From: DYRB01 sp963845265
GTDB lineage: Bacteria > Pseudomonadota > Gammaproteobacteria > Chromatiales > Chromatiaceae
Length of the DNA stretch: 64,000 bases
Assembly (NCBI GenBank): GCA_963845265.1
Contig: CAWJRN010000003.1
Span: forward strand, 496,001-560,000
Direction: 5' to 3'
Both the position numbers and the translations under genes were made by a program. Below are positions 35,310-44,111 of this stretch, in pieces (position 1 is the stretch's first letter; every line of letters starts with the position of its first letter). The notes beneath the pieces are model-generated. The model ran no database searches. It saw only the letters and a list, made by a program, of their open reading frames with translations, and was not told the DNA's origin.

Positions 35310-35492
35310 ATGAGCGTCTACGAGAACCAGGTTCAGGCAACTGCGAAGTACTACAATCCCGAAATGCGCAAGATCGAGCACAACGACGCCGGCGATATCG
35401 GATCATCCGTGGTTCCGGGAAGGGATCTGCGTCTAGACGATTGGGCCGACGTGCTCAGAGACCTGAGGGACAACGGGGAGGCTTACTACTGA
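35310..35492 (+). CDS. Small protein, 60 residues, unknown function
   Basis: ATG 35310 is preceded by GGAGAGGTAG, a strong ribosome binding site; the longer open frame from 35208 runs through the promoter. The protein starts MSVYENQVQATAKYYNPEMR, is acidic overall, and ends DDWADVLRDLRDNGEAYY. No signal peptide, membrane segment or metal motif. I do not recognise a family. Divergence from a CarH/LitR-like regulator over a shared palindrome argues that it is a real, regulated gene, perhaps a small adaptor made in response to light or cobalamin. Two hairpins follow its stop codon. Confidence 0.7.
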   Translation: MSVYENQVQATAKYYNPEMRKIEHNDAGDIGSSVVPGRDLRLDDWADVLRDLRDNGEAYY

Positions 35493-35510
35493 AAGTCGTG
35501 AAGCACCAGC

Positions 35511-35585
35511 AAGCCCCTGTTGGGGCTACGCTGCTTAAGCCGGTAGATTCCTCGACTCCCACGTTCAATGTCGAGGAATCTACCG
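35511..35585 (+). repeat. Two consecutive hairpins after the small gene
   Basis: First AGCCCC-TGTT-GGGGCT at about 35511-35526, then a perfect 16-bp stem, 35541-35556 (CGGTAGATTCCTCGAC) with 35570-35585, around a 13-base loop. No T-run follows, so neither is a standard intrinsic terminator; they may stabilise the mRNA 3' end or belong to a small RNA or a former mobile element. Confidence 0.65.
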
Positions 35586-36432
35586 AAAGCATCTGGAGAA
35601 GCGCTTGGTGCACCCAGAGTTGGGCCCCCTGCCCATAAGGGGTGAGCGCTGCTGAAGCTCGCAGTCCTGACGGCTGGTCGGCGTGGGCGCTAGCGGCGAG
35701 ACGGCAGGCCTGGCGGTCGGAGGCGGGATCCGAAATATGCGCACGCGCTTACTGCTCCTCAGGCGACAGGTTTCCAATGGAAATGGAACCCGCTGCTGCG
35801 TGGCGAGCAACCGACAGGTCAGACTTGTATGAGACCACGCACCTGACGCCGCAGATTCGAGAGGGTGCTCCTGGGACCCAGCCGTGAGTCGAAGCGACCT
35901 GGCTCAAAGGCGGTATAGGTGGTGCCGGGTTCGTAAGCGAACCTAACCCGAGTGTCCGGAAACAGCATACAAGAGACGCTGACGGCACTTCCGGCGACCG
36001 GCAGCTTCTGGCCGGCTGCTGTCCGTCAGCCTTGTCGGAGGCCCGGGACGACCGGGCGGGCGGACCCCTACCAAAACGCGACCCGAAGCCGTCATCCGTC
36101 CTCCGAATCTCAACGGACGCAGTGCAACGGACAGCGGACGTTCGCCGCAGCCGCTAAGATCGCCTGCTGTGCTGTATATAAAGACAGCTCTCAAGGTGAT
36201 CGCGACGTACTGCCGACATGGCCGTCAACCCACAGGGATGTCGACCCGTTCCCTACGCCCGTCGCCACCCCGAGCAAACCATCCTATACCGCCTCGTCCA
36301 GCAGTACCTGGAGATCTACCTCGCGCTAGCGCGGGGAGGCGACGGGGACGGCTTCGGCCGTCGCGGGTCATCGGTGGTTGGAGCCGGACCTCGGACTCGC
36401 CGCGGCGGTGCGCCCCAGTTGTTACGCCCTCC
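35586..36432. other. No gene seen
   Basis: 847 bases, GC-rich, with short degenerate repeats but no reading frame with recognisable or convincing coding character on either strand. Confidence 0.5.
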
Positions 36433-37401
36433 TCACACGGCGCAATAGCCGCCCTGAACCCAGGACAGGACCATCTCGGCAAACTCCTCGGCCTTGTCCT
36501 GGTAGGAGAAGTGACCGCAGTGCTCGAACACGCGGAGCTGGCTACGTTTCAGACGCTGCTGCAGGCGACGGCCGTTGTCGACCAGCAGGAACATGTCCAG
36601 ATCACCCCAGAAGAGCTGCACTGGGAGGTCGAGGTCCGCAAGGTGCGGGTCGAGCGTCGCCAGGTTCTCCGGATAGGTCTTAAACCAGTGGGTGGCGGGG
36701 CCGATGCGCCGGTCGTAAGACGCCACGTAGTCGGCGACCTCCTCGGTGCTCGGCACATAGTTCACGCAGCCGAGGCGATTGCCCCCCTCCACGAAGGCGC
36801 GCGCCCCGGTGATGCGGAACATCATGCGCCAGAAGGCCGAGCCCACCATCTTGTCGATGATGCTGCCGTTGGCGGTGGGCAGGATCGCCGGTCCGTCGCC
36901 GACGATCAGGCTCGTGGCCCGGTGCTCGCGATGGATGACATAATCCAGAGCCGCCGGCATGCCCACGTCGGGACCGACGATGTGGATGTCGTTCAGGTCC
37001 AGGGCCCGGACGAACCCTTCCAAGAAGCGGCCCTGGGCAGCGAAGCTCATGACCTCCAGGCCGCCTGCGCTGCGCCCGAACCCGGGCAGGTCCAGGGCCA
37101 CCAGCCGGCAGTGCGCCCCCAGGGTATCCCAGATGGGGTCGTAGCAGAGGATGCTCTGGGGCAGGGGGCTTAGGAGCAGCACGACCGGTCCATCCGCCTT
37201 GCCGCCCTCGGCATAGCGCACGCGAATTCCCTCCAGGGTGCGATATTCTGGACGTATCGACAGCCGCGCCGGCCGCGCCTCGGCCCGACCCGCGCCCGGT
37301 CGGCGTGCGGCCTTGATCTGCGCGTATTCAGGTGTGATGGCGAGCAGGACTCCAGCGTTGAGCTTGCCGAGCAGGCCGATCGGATCCGAGGGAGTGCTCA
37401 T
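36433..37401 (-). CDS. Alpha/beta hydrolase with Asp nucleophile (epoxide hydrolase/dehalogenase-like)
   Basis: A 322-residue protein; ATG 37401 chosen because upstream sequence in the frame is Arg-rich and non-conserved. The core starts LEGIRVRYAEGGKADGP, with the oxyanion region LLLSPLPQSILCYDPIW replacing the usual HG. The nucleophile elbow is IHIVGPDVGMPAALDY (GxDxG, aspartate rather than serine), the acid likely in WGDLDMFLLVDNG and the histidine in EHCGHFSYQDKAEEF. An aspartate nucleophile points to epoxide hydrolases or haloalkane dehalogenases. The cap region (about 180-260) contains TGARAFVEGGNRLG. No operon partner. Confidence 0.88.
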   Translation of the reverse strand: MSTPSDPIGLLGKLNAGVLLAITPEYAQIKAARRPGAGRAEARPARLSIRPEYRTLEGIRVRYAEGGKADGPVVLLLSPLPQSILCYDPIWDTLGAHCRLVALDLPGFGRSAGGLEVMSFAAQGRFLEGFVRALDLNDIHIVGPDVGMPAALDYVIHREHRATSLIVGDGPAILPTANGSIIDKMVGSAFWRMMFRITGARAFVEGGNRLGCVNYVPSTEEVADYVASYDRRIGPATHWFKTYPENLATLDPHLADLDLPVQLFWGDLDMFLLVDNGRRLQQRLKRSQLRVFEHCGHFSYQDKAEEFAEMVLSWVQGGYCAV

Positions 37402-37907
37402 CGGTTTGGACCTCGCGTCGTTTTCGTTGGGGGGTGTGAGATCAATGCGTTGGCTCGCCGACGAAACCATGCCAGGGGCTCCAGTTGTCGAAGTGCGTAT
37501 TCTAGGCCAACGTGGATACCCGTTCCGCGGCAAGCTGGACAGTGAGTCCAGCGGAAGCTGACCACAGATTCCAGGGCAAACTGGACGCCTGAAGTAGTGA
37601 GACGAGGCGCCGGATACTCGTGACACCCTGGGATGTTGACCCTGGCGGTGTCTGCGGCCTACACGCGGTTGTCCATGGAGGGTAATCGGAGACGGATCAC
37701 GAAATCGGGAAAGGCGGAGTCTTGTCGTTGCACCGTCCTCGACCCTTGCGGCTGCTTGACCGCGTATTGCAGCCCCAACGCTGTCGCATCCGGGGGGACG
37801 GATCTTGGCCGAACAGCGAAGCCGCAGTGGCGATCGGCGAGGTAACGATCGCCGCGTCATGCCGGCCTGTCCCTACCTCGGCCCTTCGCCGGAAACTGTC
37901 GCTCCCT
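37402..37907. other. No gene seen
   Basis: 506 bases between two minus-strand genes. The segment nearest 37402 must carry the hydrolase promoter; nothing else is supported. Confidence 0.5.
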
Positions 37908-38225
37908 TCATGTCTCGACTTGGCCGATCTGCTGACGTACGGATTCGATTTTTCCGGAGAGTCGACCCAGTGGGCCCCGTCGAATGTCGAACTTTGCCGT
38001 GGCGTACACTCGCTCGCAGCCCAGCCCGTCCAAGATGCCTTCGGCGCGCTCGATGAGTCCGAGGGACTCTGCGAGGGTCGCAGTCTCGATGACGGTGCCC
38101 ATGGGTGAGAGCCGGTACTCGTGACCGCTGTCGCGGATCATGGCAATCACAGGCGCAACGAAACGACTCACGCTGACGCCTTGGTCCATCGGGAAGATGC
38201 TGAGATCGAGCAGCACGGACATCAT
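37908..38225 (-). CDS. MTH1187/YqgV-family thiamine-binding protein
   Basis: A 105-residue protein (start could be the second Met, 38222). It shows the whole family pattern: SVLLDLSIFPMDQGVSVSRF, VIAMIRDSGHEYRLSPMGTV, ETATLAESLGLIERAEGI and FDIRRGPLGRLSGKIESV. Members form a ferredoxin-like homotetramer and at least one archaeal or bacterial representative binds thiamine; a transport or sensing role has been suggested. Stand-alone gene. Confidence 0.9.
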   Translation of the reverse strand: MMSVLLDLSIFPMDQGVSVSRFVAPVIAMIRDSGHEYRLSPMGTVIETATLAESLGLIERAEGILDGLGCERVYATAKFDIRRGPLGRLSGKIESVRQQIGQVET

Positions 38226-38608
38226 GAGGCCCTAAAGGTCACGGCTCGGATACACTGATTAGCCTTGCGGCAGCCAGCGGTCGGGCAGATCCCACGAAGG
38301 CTGATTGGGCGATGCAATGGGTGTCGGTTGCGACGTCGTTCAGTTGAGCAAAAAGATATTGCCTGCAGCTTGCGCGGCATTGATCTGTTCCATGTCAGTG
38401 TTCGTTGCGACGCGGGACCAATCGATCATCAGTGGTTCCAGTGTGCCTGTAAAGCCCAGGCCAGTTCCTATTCTTCAGTCATGGCTTGGGGAGGTGAGGT
38501 GCGGTCGGCGACACCCTCGCGCACGCGGGCGGAGTGGTTGCGCCAGCTCCGGAGTCACCGGCTGGGGTGGGCGAGCCGGACGGTGCAGTGGCGAGAAGGC
38601 CCTGCGTC
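38226..38608. other. No gene seen
   Basis: 383 bases between two minus-strand genes with no supported coding region. Confidence 0.5.
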
Positions 38609-39061
38609 TCAGCGCACGGAGATAGCGGCGAGGATCTTCTCGACCTCGGCATCGGTGAACCCGTCGGGCTCACGCGGGATGAGCAGTTCGGCGTCGGGCA
38701 GGAACAAGACCTCGGTGATGGGCTCGTACTGCCTTGCCGCCGCCCCAGATAGGCGTTGCTGCCCAGGCAGTAGCGGAGGTGGGGACAGCCGATTTTGGTA
38801 CTTTACCAGTTCAAACTCTCCGCCCTCCACTTTCACTTTCCTCCGGCCCAGCTCGAATCCGTACCAAAACCCCAGCTCCTTGCCGCGACGCACAATGACC
38901 TCGCGTCTGTCGCCGAAGGGCACGTAGCGGGCGAATGAACCGATGTCGGCAGTCTTCGCGAGTTCGATGGTCGAGGTGATGGGGACTCCGGTGAGATCGA
39001 GGGCGAACGCGAGACCAGTAAAAAGCGCAAGCGCACTACTGACCAACAGGCGGCGTGACAT
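38609..39061 (-). CDS. Small exported protein, unknown function
   Basis: About 150 residues from ATG 39061 (an in-frame ATG at 39097 would add 12 charged residues). MSRRLLVSSALALFTGLAFA is a good Sec signal peptide. The mature protein includes TGVPITSTIELAKTADIGSF, RREVIVRRGKELGFWYGFEL and, near the end, FLPDAELLIPREPDGFTDAE. No cysteine pair or catalytic motif is visible. Unknown family; single gene. Confidence 0.6.
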   Translation of the reverse strand: MSRRLLVSSALALFTGLAFALDLTGVPITSTIELAKTADIGSFARYVPFGDRREVIVRRGKELGFWYGFELGRRKVKVEGGEFELVKYQNRLSPPPLLPGQQRLSGAAARQYEPITEVLFLPDAELLIPREPDGFTDAEVEKILAAISVR

Positions 39062-39097
39062 GTGACCCTCTGGCTGCCGATGTTTGCGAGTTGCCAT

Positions 39098-39685
39098 GAG
39101 GACACATTATAGATACCGCGTCTCAGCGGCCAGTCGGTGCGATCCCGCCGTACTGGACATACGTTGCGTAGCCCCCTGGCGGCACACGACCCAGGGCGTG
39201 TGAAAACGTCCCTCGCCGTTGACCAGGTGGGTGCCAAAGTCGCTATTGGCCCCCTATCGACACCGGGAGTGGCAAGATTTCCGTCTGAGGGGCGGATTCT
39301 GAGAAAGAAGTGGTAGCCGGACCCTATTTTCTATTCTAGTCCGGGGTTTTGACACGGCCTGGGCCGTCAGCAGCCAGTCTGTCACCCCCGATTGGGTTAC
39401 TTCGCGTGGAGGAGACCCAAGGTCGGGTCACGGCAAGTTAGTTGGTTCGATCCAAAGCCACGGAAGGGCTGCCGTCATGTGCCAGTGCCAGCGTAAGGCA
39501 CTCGGACCTCCAGGAGGCCCACAGCAACCTATACTGTAAGTGACCCCACGGGCATGGACGGGAAAGGTTCGCAGACTAGCACCCTGCTCGAACCGTAGTA
39601 CCCAGCCTCGCGGGGCGGCCCCCACGAGTTTGGAAAGGCAGGGAGGCTCGGCTACAGGCTGAATGTAGCTCTCGTGGGGCTTGTC
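39098..39685. other. No gene seen
   Basis: About 590 bases without a supported gene. It includes the first copy of the CAACCTATACT-type repeat at 39525. Confidence 0.45.
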
Positions 39686-39999
39686 TTATGCGGGCGGGTC
39701 GCCGTCCTCAGTCCTGCGGATGCTGGCTGCTTCATCCAAGAGGCCGAGCCATTCGTCCTCTGTCAGTTCATCCGTGTCCGTCACGCCCTCGCGGCTCAGC
39801 AACCTCAGCAGGATGCGACCATCGCCCTCGTCGGCGGCAGAGCCCAACAACTCGACAAGCTGGGCCGGGGTGGTGTCGTTGTCGATGTGCATGGTGTCTC
39901 TCCGGGTGCCACGGCAGGGGCGGCGCGTTTTGGGGCCAGCATAGCGGAGTGCAGGGCCAACACGGCTCCCCCACCAACCTATACTCTAAGTGAGCCCCG
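39525..39999 (+). repeat. Two near-identical 25-base direct repeats flanking a small gene
   Basis: 39525-39549 and 39975-39999 share CAACCTATACTxTAAGTGA followed by a CCCC-rich tail, with two or three differences. They bracket the 68-residue minus-strand gene, so they may mark the borders of a small mobile or duplicated segment. Confidence 0.55.
39686..39892 (-). CDS. Small acidic protein, 68 residues
   Basis: MHIDNDTTPAQLVELLGSAA then DEGDGRILLRLLSREGVTDT and a strongly acidic C-terminus. GGAGAG lies 5-10 bases before the ATG. No domain recognised. It has the codon use of a real gene but is short and unsupported by neighbours. From 39893 to 41078 I see no other gene. Confidence 0.5.
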   Translation of the reverse strand: MHIDNDTTPAQLVELLGSAADEGDGRILLRLLSREGVTDTDELTEDEWLGLLDEAASIRRTEDGDPPA

Positions 40000-41078
40000 C
40001 GAGCAGAAAGTCAGCGAGGTCCCCCGCAAGGAAGGCGGGGCCGCTGGGAAACTTTCCATCTGATGATGGGCGAAGGGCCGGTAGAGGCGTAAAACGCGCA
40101 CCCGATGCTCCTTCACTTCAATCTCAGTGAGCGGGGTTCCTGTTTTTCCTCCGAGCGTCGGTGTGGAAAGGGCTACCAATTGAGCAGCCCTTTTATGTTC
40201 GAGGACTGTCCCATCGCCAGCAGTCCGCCACGTCGGTTTTACCCGGTCAGGCCCAGGATCCGTGGTGACCGCATACCAGCGTGAACCTGCCGCTCGCGGC
40301 GCTCGGGCGAGTGGCCCCGGACTTGGCCGGTCACCGCCCCCCAACCAGTTATACGAACGGGGCGTCATCGACTCACCCTGGCGCCCGCTCGCATTCGCTG
40401 CCCCCGGATGCCTCTCAGAGGGCCTGCGCGCCCCAGTGACTGCGCGTTGAGCCCTAGGCGCCTATAAAGGCTCGTGCAAACACTGCTCGTGCGCTCTGAG
40501 ACCCACCCAGAGCAGAGCAGGCCGAGCTAGCCGATGGAGCCGCCGCGCCGCGGTGTGCGTGCCTGCGACCTGGAGTAAGGCGCCTGCGAGGATCCGAGTC
40601 CCTAACAACCGAATCGTGACGGCACCGGCTCTCGGAGAGTCGCTTCGATGCAGACCCTCCGATCGCGCACGATAGGGCGTCACCACCGGCACGGTGAAGC
40701 GTTTTGCGAACCCTCGAAAAGATCGCCAGTGAGTTTGGCATCACCAAACAGGCAGTCGCGGCAACCGGCCCCCGGGCCTGCGAAAACGCCGGGGCTGGAT
40801 TGCCAAGCAGATGCCCGCCCCTGGATCGAGATCCGCGAGACGCGAGACGCGAGGAGGGGTGATCGGATCACTGTATCGTTGCCCCCTCGATGTCCTCAAT
40901 TCTTTCACAATGTCTGCGGGATTGCTGCACCCTCGCTCCCTAGACTAAGAATCAAGGCGGAGGATGCCCCGGCGCGGGGTGGTCCCCGCCGGTATTGGGT
41001 CAGGCCAGCGGCACTCCAGCGTCCCCGTCGGAGACGGCGGCGAGCCCGGGGCCCGCGTCAAACAGATGGAGGCATCCC

Positions 41079-41501
41079 ATGTTTCGCACTCGGCAGAATT
41101 TCGTCTACTCGATCATAGCACTCGCCGTGGCGATGGCCGCATCGGGCGCGGCATTCGCCCAGGGGCCAGGGGTTGGCGGATGGGGCGGGCGCGGTCCGGG
41201 GCCGGCGCCGTTCGAACTGATGGACCTCGACGGCAGCGGCAGCATCAGTGCCGCCGAGCACGCTCAGTTCCGGGCGGAGCGGCAGCAGGCCCTGGCGGCC
41301 CAGGGGCGCCTGCTGCGCAATGCCGCCAACGCCCCGGCCTTGGAGGCCATCGACACCGACGGCGACGGCCAGATCAGCCGCGCCGAGATGACCGCGATGC
41401 GCCAGGCCAGGATGGCAAACCGCGGCTACGGCTACGCTTACGGACCCGCCTTCGGCCCGGGGCTGGCCGGCACTCGGCCGTGCTGGCGGTCCAACTGGTA
41501 A
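41079..41501 (+). CDS. Exported EF-hand protein
   Basis: A 140-residue protein; ATG 41079 has GGAGG 9 bases upstream, and the frame above it is not conserved in character. Residues 1-30 are a signal peptide (IIALAVAMAASGAAFA). Two canonical EF-hand loops follow: DLDGSGSISAAE (about residue 50) and DTDGDGQISRAE (about 92), both with the right oxygen ligands at positions 1, 3, 5 and 12, so calcium binding is likely. The tail after YGYAYGPAFGPGL ends abruptly and may be frameshifted. Role unknown. Confidence 0.8.
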   Translation: MFRTRQNFVYSIIALAVAMAASGAAFAQGPGVGGWGGRGPGPAPFELMDLDGSGSISAAEHAQFRAERQQALAAQGRLLRNAANAPALEAIDTDGDGQISRAEMTAMRQARMANRGYGYAYGPAFGPGLAGTRPCWRSNW

Positions 41502-41660
41502 TGCCGGTCGGAAGCGCTAGCCTGCTCGGGGCATTGTCCCGTGCGGGCAGGCGCTCTCATCACACGGCAACGTCGTCCTGGAACCATCCCCGTTTGGGAT
41601 CTGCCACGGCGAGCGCACGCTGGAGATCCCACGCCCCAGGCTCCTGTGGCACCGCCCGGT

Positions 41661-42973
41661 CGTCCTGGCTACCCTTCGCATCCGCCTGAGAAATCCAAGG
41701 CTTGCGGCGCCGATGGCCCTCAGATCAAGTCCACGGCAGCAGGCCTTGACTCGAGTTGGCCGGACCGGTTCTCATCGACCAACCTCTTTGGCGTCGGAAA
41801 CTCACGGAGCCGCTGTGGACTCGAACCTGGTCGCTGCCCTGATCATCGCCCTCGGGCGGGCGGTCCGGCGCCTGCTGCGTCCGGCACGCTCCGGGGCGAA
41901 GTTGATGATCGGCGCCGCCGGCGATCTCACCCGTACGCGATCGGAGCTCATGGCGGAGAACGCCTTGCTGCGTCAGCAGCTCATCGTGCTGCGTCGCAGC
42001 ATCAAGCGGCCTCGACTCCACCGCGACGACCGCGTGCTCCTACTCGCCCTGGCCCGATTGACCCGCCGATGGCGAGACGCCTTGCATGTGGTCAGCCCCG
42101 AGACGCTGTTGCGCTGGCATCGAGACCTCTTCAAGATCGTCTGGAGACGAAAGTCCCTGCCCCGTGGTCAGCCGAAGCGACTCGCGCCGGAGGTCGTCAC
42201 GCTCATCCAGGCGATGGCCAAGGACAACGTGCTCTGGGGCGCAGAACGCATCCGAGGCGAGCTGCTGAAGCTGGGCATTCGCGTCAGTAAACGAACCATT
42301 CAGAAGTACATGAGGCGGGTACGGCCACCCGGTAAACGGGGCCAGAGCTGGAACACCTTCGTCGGAAACCACAGCTGCGACATTTGGGCATGCGACTTCC
42401 TGCAGCTCTACGACGTCCTGTTCCGTCCTATCTTCGCGTTCTTCTTCGTGGTCCACGGCACGCGGGAAGTCGTTCACTTTAATGTGACCCGCTGCCCTAC
42501 CGACGCCTGGGCGGCCCAGCAACTTCGGGAGGCCACGCCATACGGTGACGGACCGACGTACCTCATCCGAGACAACGATGACAAGTTCGGAAGAAGATTC
42601 GACGCCGTGGCCGAGGGGACGGGCATCGATGTCGTGAAGATCCCGCCACGCTCTCCCAATCTGAACCCCATCTGCGAACGCTTCCTCGGATCTGTGCGTC
42701 GGGAGTGCTTGGACCACGTGGTCATACTCAGCGAACGGCACCTGCATCGTGTACTGCGGGAGTATGTTGAGACCTACTTCAATAGTGCCCGTCCGCATCA
42801 AGGGTTGTTTCAGAGGATACCGGCCCTGGCAGAGTCGCGGTCGGTCTCGGAGATCGGCAGGAACGTCGTCGGGCTTCCGATCCTCGGTGGGCTCCACCAT
42901 GACTACCAGAGGGCGGCGTAGGCGCCCGTCATCCGAGCCGGTGCTCACGTGGATGGAAAGGGTAGCCAGCACG
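41661..42973 (+). mobile_element. 1.31-kb DDE-transposase insertion sequence, copy 1
   Basis: Ends are CGTCCTGGCTACCC (left) and GGGTAGCCAGCACG (right), imperfect inverted repeats that extend as CTTxxCATCC inward. The borders were set by comparing three copies in this window that are almost identical inside and differ outside. No target duplication is evident. Contains one gene. Confidence 0.88.
41815..42921 (+). CDS. Integrase-core (rve) transposase, copy 1
   Basis: A 368-residue protein from GTG 41815; an ATG at 41713 would add 34 residues, but in copy 3 that extension contains a stop, so GTG is preferred. The N-terminal third is helical and basic with ELMAENALLRQQLIVLRRS, then an HTH region (LLRWHRDLFKIVWRRK; YMRRVRPPGKRGQSW). 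The DDE core has WACDFLQLYDVLF (first Asp), YLIRDNDDKFGRRFD (second Asp) and SPNLNPICERFLGSVRRECL (Glu). The pattern is of the IS481/IS3 superfamily; I cannot name the exact family. Confidence 0.88.
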   Translation: MDSNLVAALIIALGRAVRRLLRPARSGAKLMIGAAGDLTRTRSELMAENALLRQQLIVLRRSIKRPRLHRDDRVLLLALARLTRRWRDALHVVSPETLLRWHRDLFKIVWRRKSLPRGQPKRLAPEVVTLIQAMAKDNVLWGAERIRGELLKLGIRVSKRTIQKYMRRVRPPGKRGQSWNTFVGNHSCDIWACDFLQLYDVLFRPIFAFFFVVHGTREVVHFNVTRCPTDAWAAQQLREATPYGDGPTYLIRDNDDKFGRRFDAVAEGTGIDVVKIPPRSPNLNPICERFLGSVRRECLDHVVILSERHLHRVLREYVETYFNSARPHQGLFQRIPALAESRSVSEIGRNVVGLPILGGLHHDYQRAA

Positions 42974-43302
42974 GGGCGATGGCGGAGAGAATAGAGGTCA
43001 GCAACGCCTGACCCACCAGCCAACCTGGACCGGGAAGGGTTACCCCTTCCCGGTTCTTTCTGTAATATGCAACAGTGATACCGTCCGGATTATGGGGGTG
43101 GATTCGGTTGCGGTGCTTTTTCCCTGACTGCGGGGGTGTAACCAAGGTTAAGGTCCCGAGATCCCCTAAAGCCGGTATGCAATGGTATGCAATGAACAGA
43201 CTGAGAGGTGGTGGGAGCGGCGTTCAGCCGCTATCAGCCACGATCCGCGACCAGCGTCGCTCCCACAGACATCAAGTGAGGCTTCTGACTAATTTCCAAT
43301 CC

Positions 43303-43536
43303 TTAATCGTTGTAGTTGCATTCGACAATCATGACCACGCCGGATTCGTCGGGCATTGCCTCGACACTCCCTGCAGTCGTGTTCACCGGGCACTTCACGA
43401 CGAGGGAACGCCCGTACTCATCGTCGTTGGAGTCCCCCAGCCAGGTATCGCCGGGAGCGCCTTTCTTGTTTGCATCCCCACCCGCAAACGCGGCCACGGA
43501 GAACACCAACAAACATGCACCAAACATCGCTTTCAC
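43303..43536 (-). CDS. Small exported protein, 77 residues
   Basis: MKAMFGACLLVFSVAAFAGG is a signal peptide; the mature ~58 residues are hydrophilic and hold two cysteines (VVKCPVN and IVECNYND) that could form a disulfide. GAGAACGA lies before the ATG. Unknown family, likely a small periplasmic protein. From 42974 to 43302 there is no other gene. Confidence 0.6.
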   Translation of the reverse strand: MKAMFGACLLVFSVAAFAGGDANKKGAPGDTWLGDSNDDEYGRSLVVKCPVNTTAGSVEAMPDESGVVMIVECNYND

Positions 43537-43672
43537 TCGTTCTCTCCTTATGCTCCAGTTGTAAGACGGAAACGATTCTACGCCCCCGAATAACAGCCGA
43601 ACGCGCCATGGTTCACACTCCGGCCGATGGAGCGGGAGAGGATTTCGAACGGTAGCAGATCAAGGAACAATC

Positions 43673-44012
43673 ATGGCGATACTTAGAATTTTGCTTGTTC
43701 CGATCACTGGGTTTATCTGCTTGCTCCCACCCGTTGGGATGGCCTCAAACCCTGCCCGGTGGCAACGATGGACCCATCAGGGGTTCCGCCGATGTTGGAC
43801 CAGGGCGGCGTTGATGGCCAAGAGCTCAGCAGTGGCCCCGGTCAGCGTCGTGGTGGCAACCTTCGTCGGGCGAATGGAACGGCATCAAGTACGAAGTGGG
43901 CACGACAGCCGACGAGGTGACGCACAAAGGTACCGACATCGCGTACCTAGGTATGTTCGATGCTCCTCCGCTGTTTTTTGCAGCGCTGAGCGAGCTCGCT
44001 CAAGACCACTAA
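43673..44012 (+). pseudogene. Decayed secreted protein (signal peptide and C-terminal fragment in different frames)
   Basis: ATG 43673 starts a good signal peptide (ILRILLVPITGFICLLPPVG). The frame then turns Arg-rich, and the coherent C-terminal stretch WQPSSGEWNGIKYEVGTTAD through FDAPPLFFAALSELAQDH lies in another frame, ending at 44012. The end resembles the beta-strand repeats of exported adhesin or lectin-like proteins. At least one frameshift. Confidence 0.4.
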
Positions 44013-44046
44013 AAACGCGGGCGCAGACCCGCAAGTTTGCGGCCAC

Positions 44047-44087
44047 AAAAAAGCCCTTGTCTCGAAACCTCGCGACAAGGGCTTTTT
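44047..44087 (-). terminator. Bidirectional intrinsic terminator
   Basis: AAAAAGCCCTTGTC at 44048-44061 pairs perfectly with GACAAGGGCTTTTT at 44074-44087 around a 12-base loop, with A/T runs on both sides. It lies 25 bases past the stop of the minus-strand methyltransferase. Confidence 0.9.
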
Positions 44088-44111
44088 GAACTACCGAAAG
44101 CGCTAATCAGT

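Noticed and set aside
36169..37173. A 334-residue plus-strand open frame
   Set aside because: Antisense to the alpha/beta hydrolase, which has a clear nucleophile elbow and family motifs.
39580..39610. GGTTCG...CGAACC-like segment as a possible tRNA T-arm
   Set aside because: No acceptor or anticodon stem could be formed around it; no tRNA gene is supported anywhere in the window.
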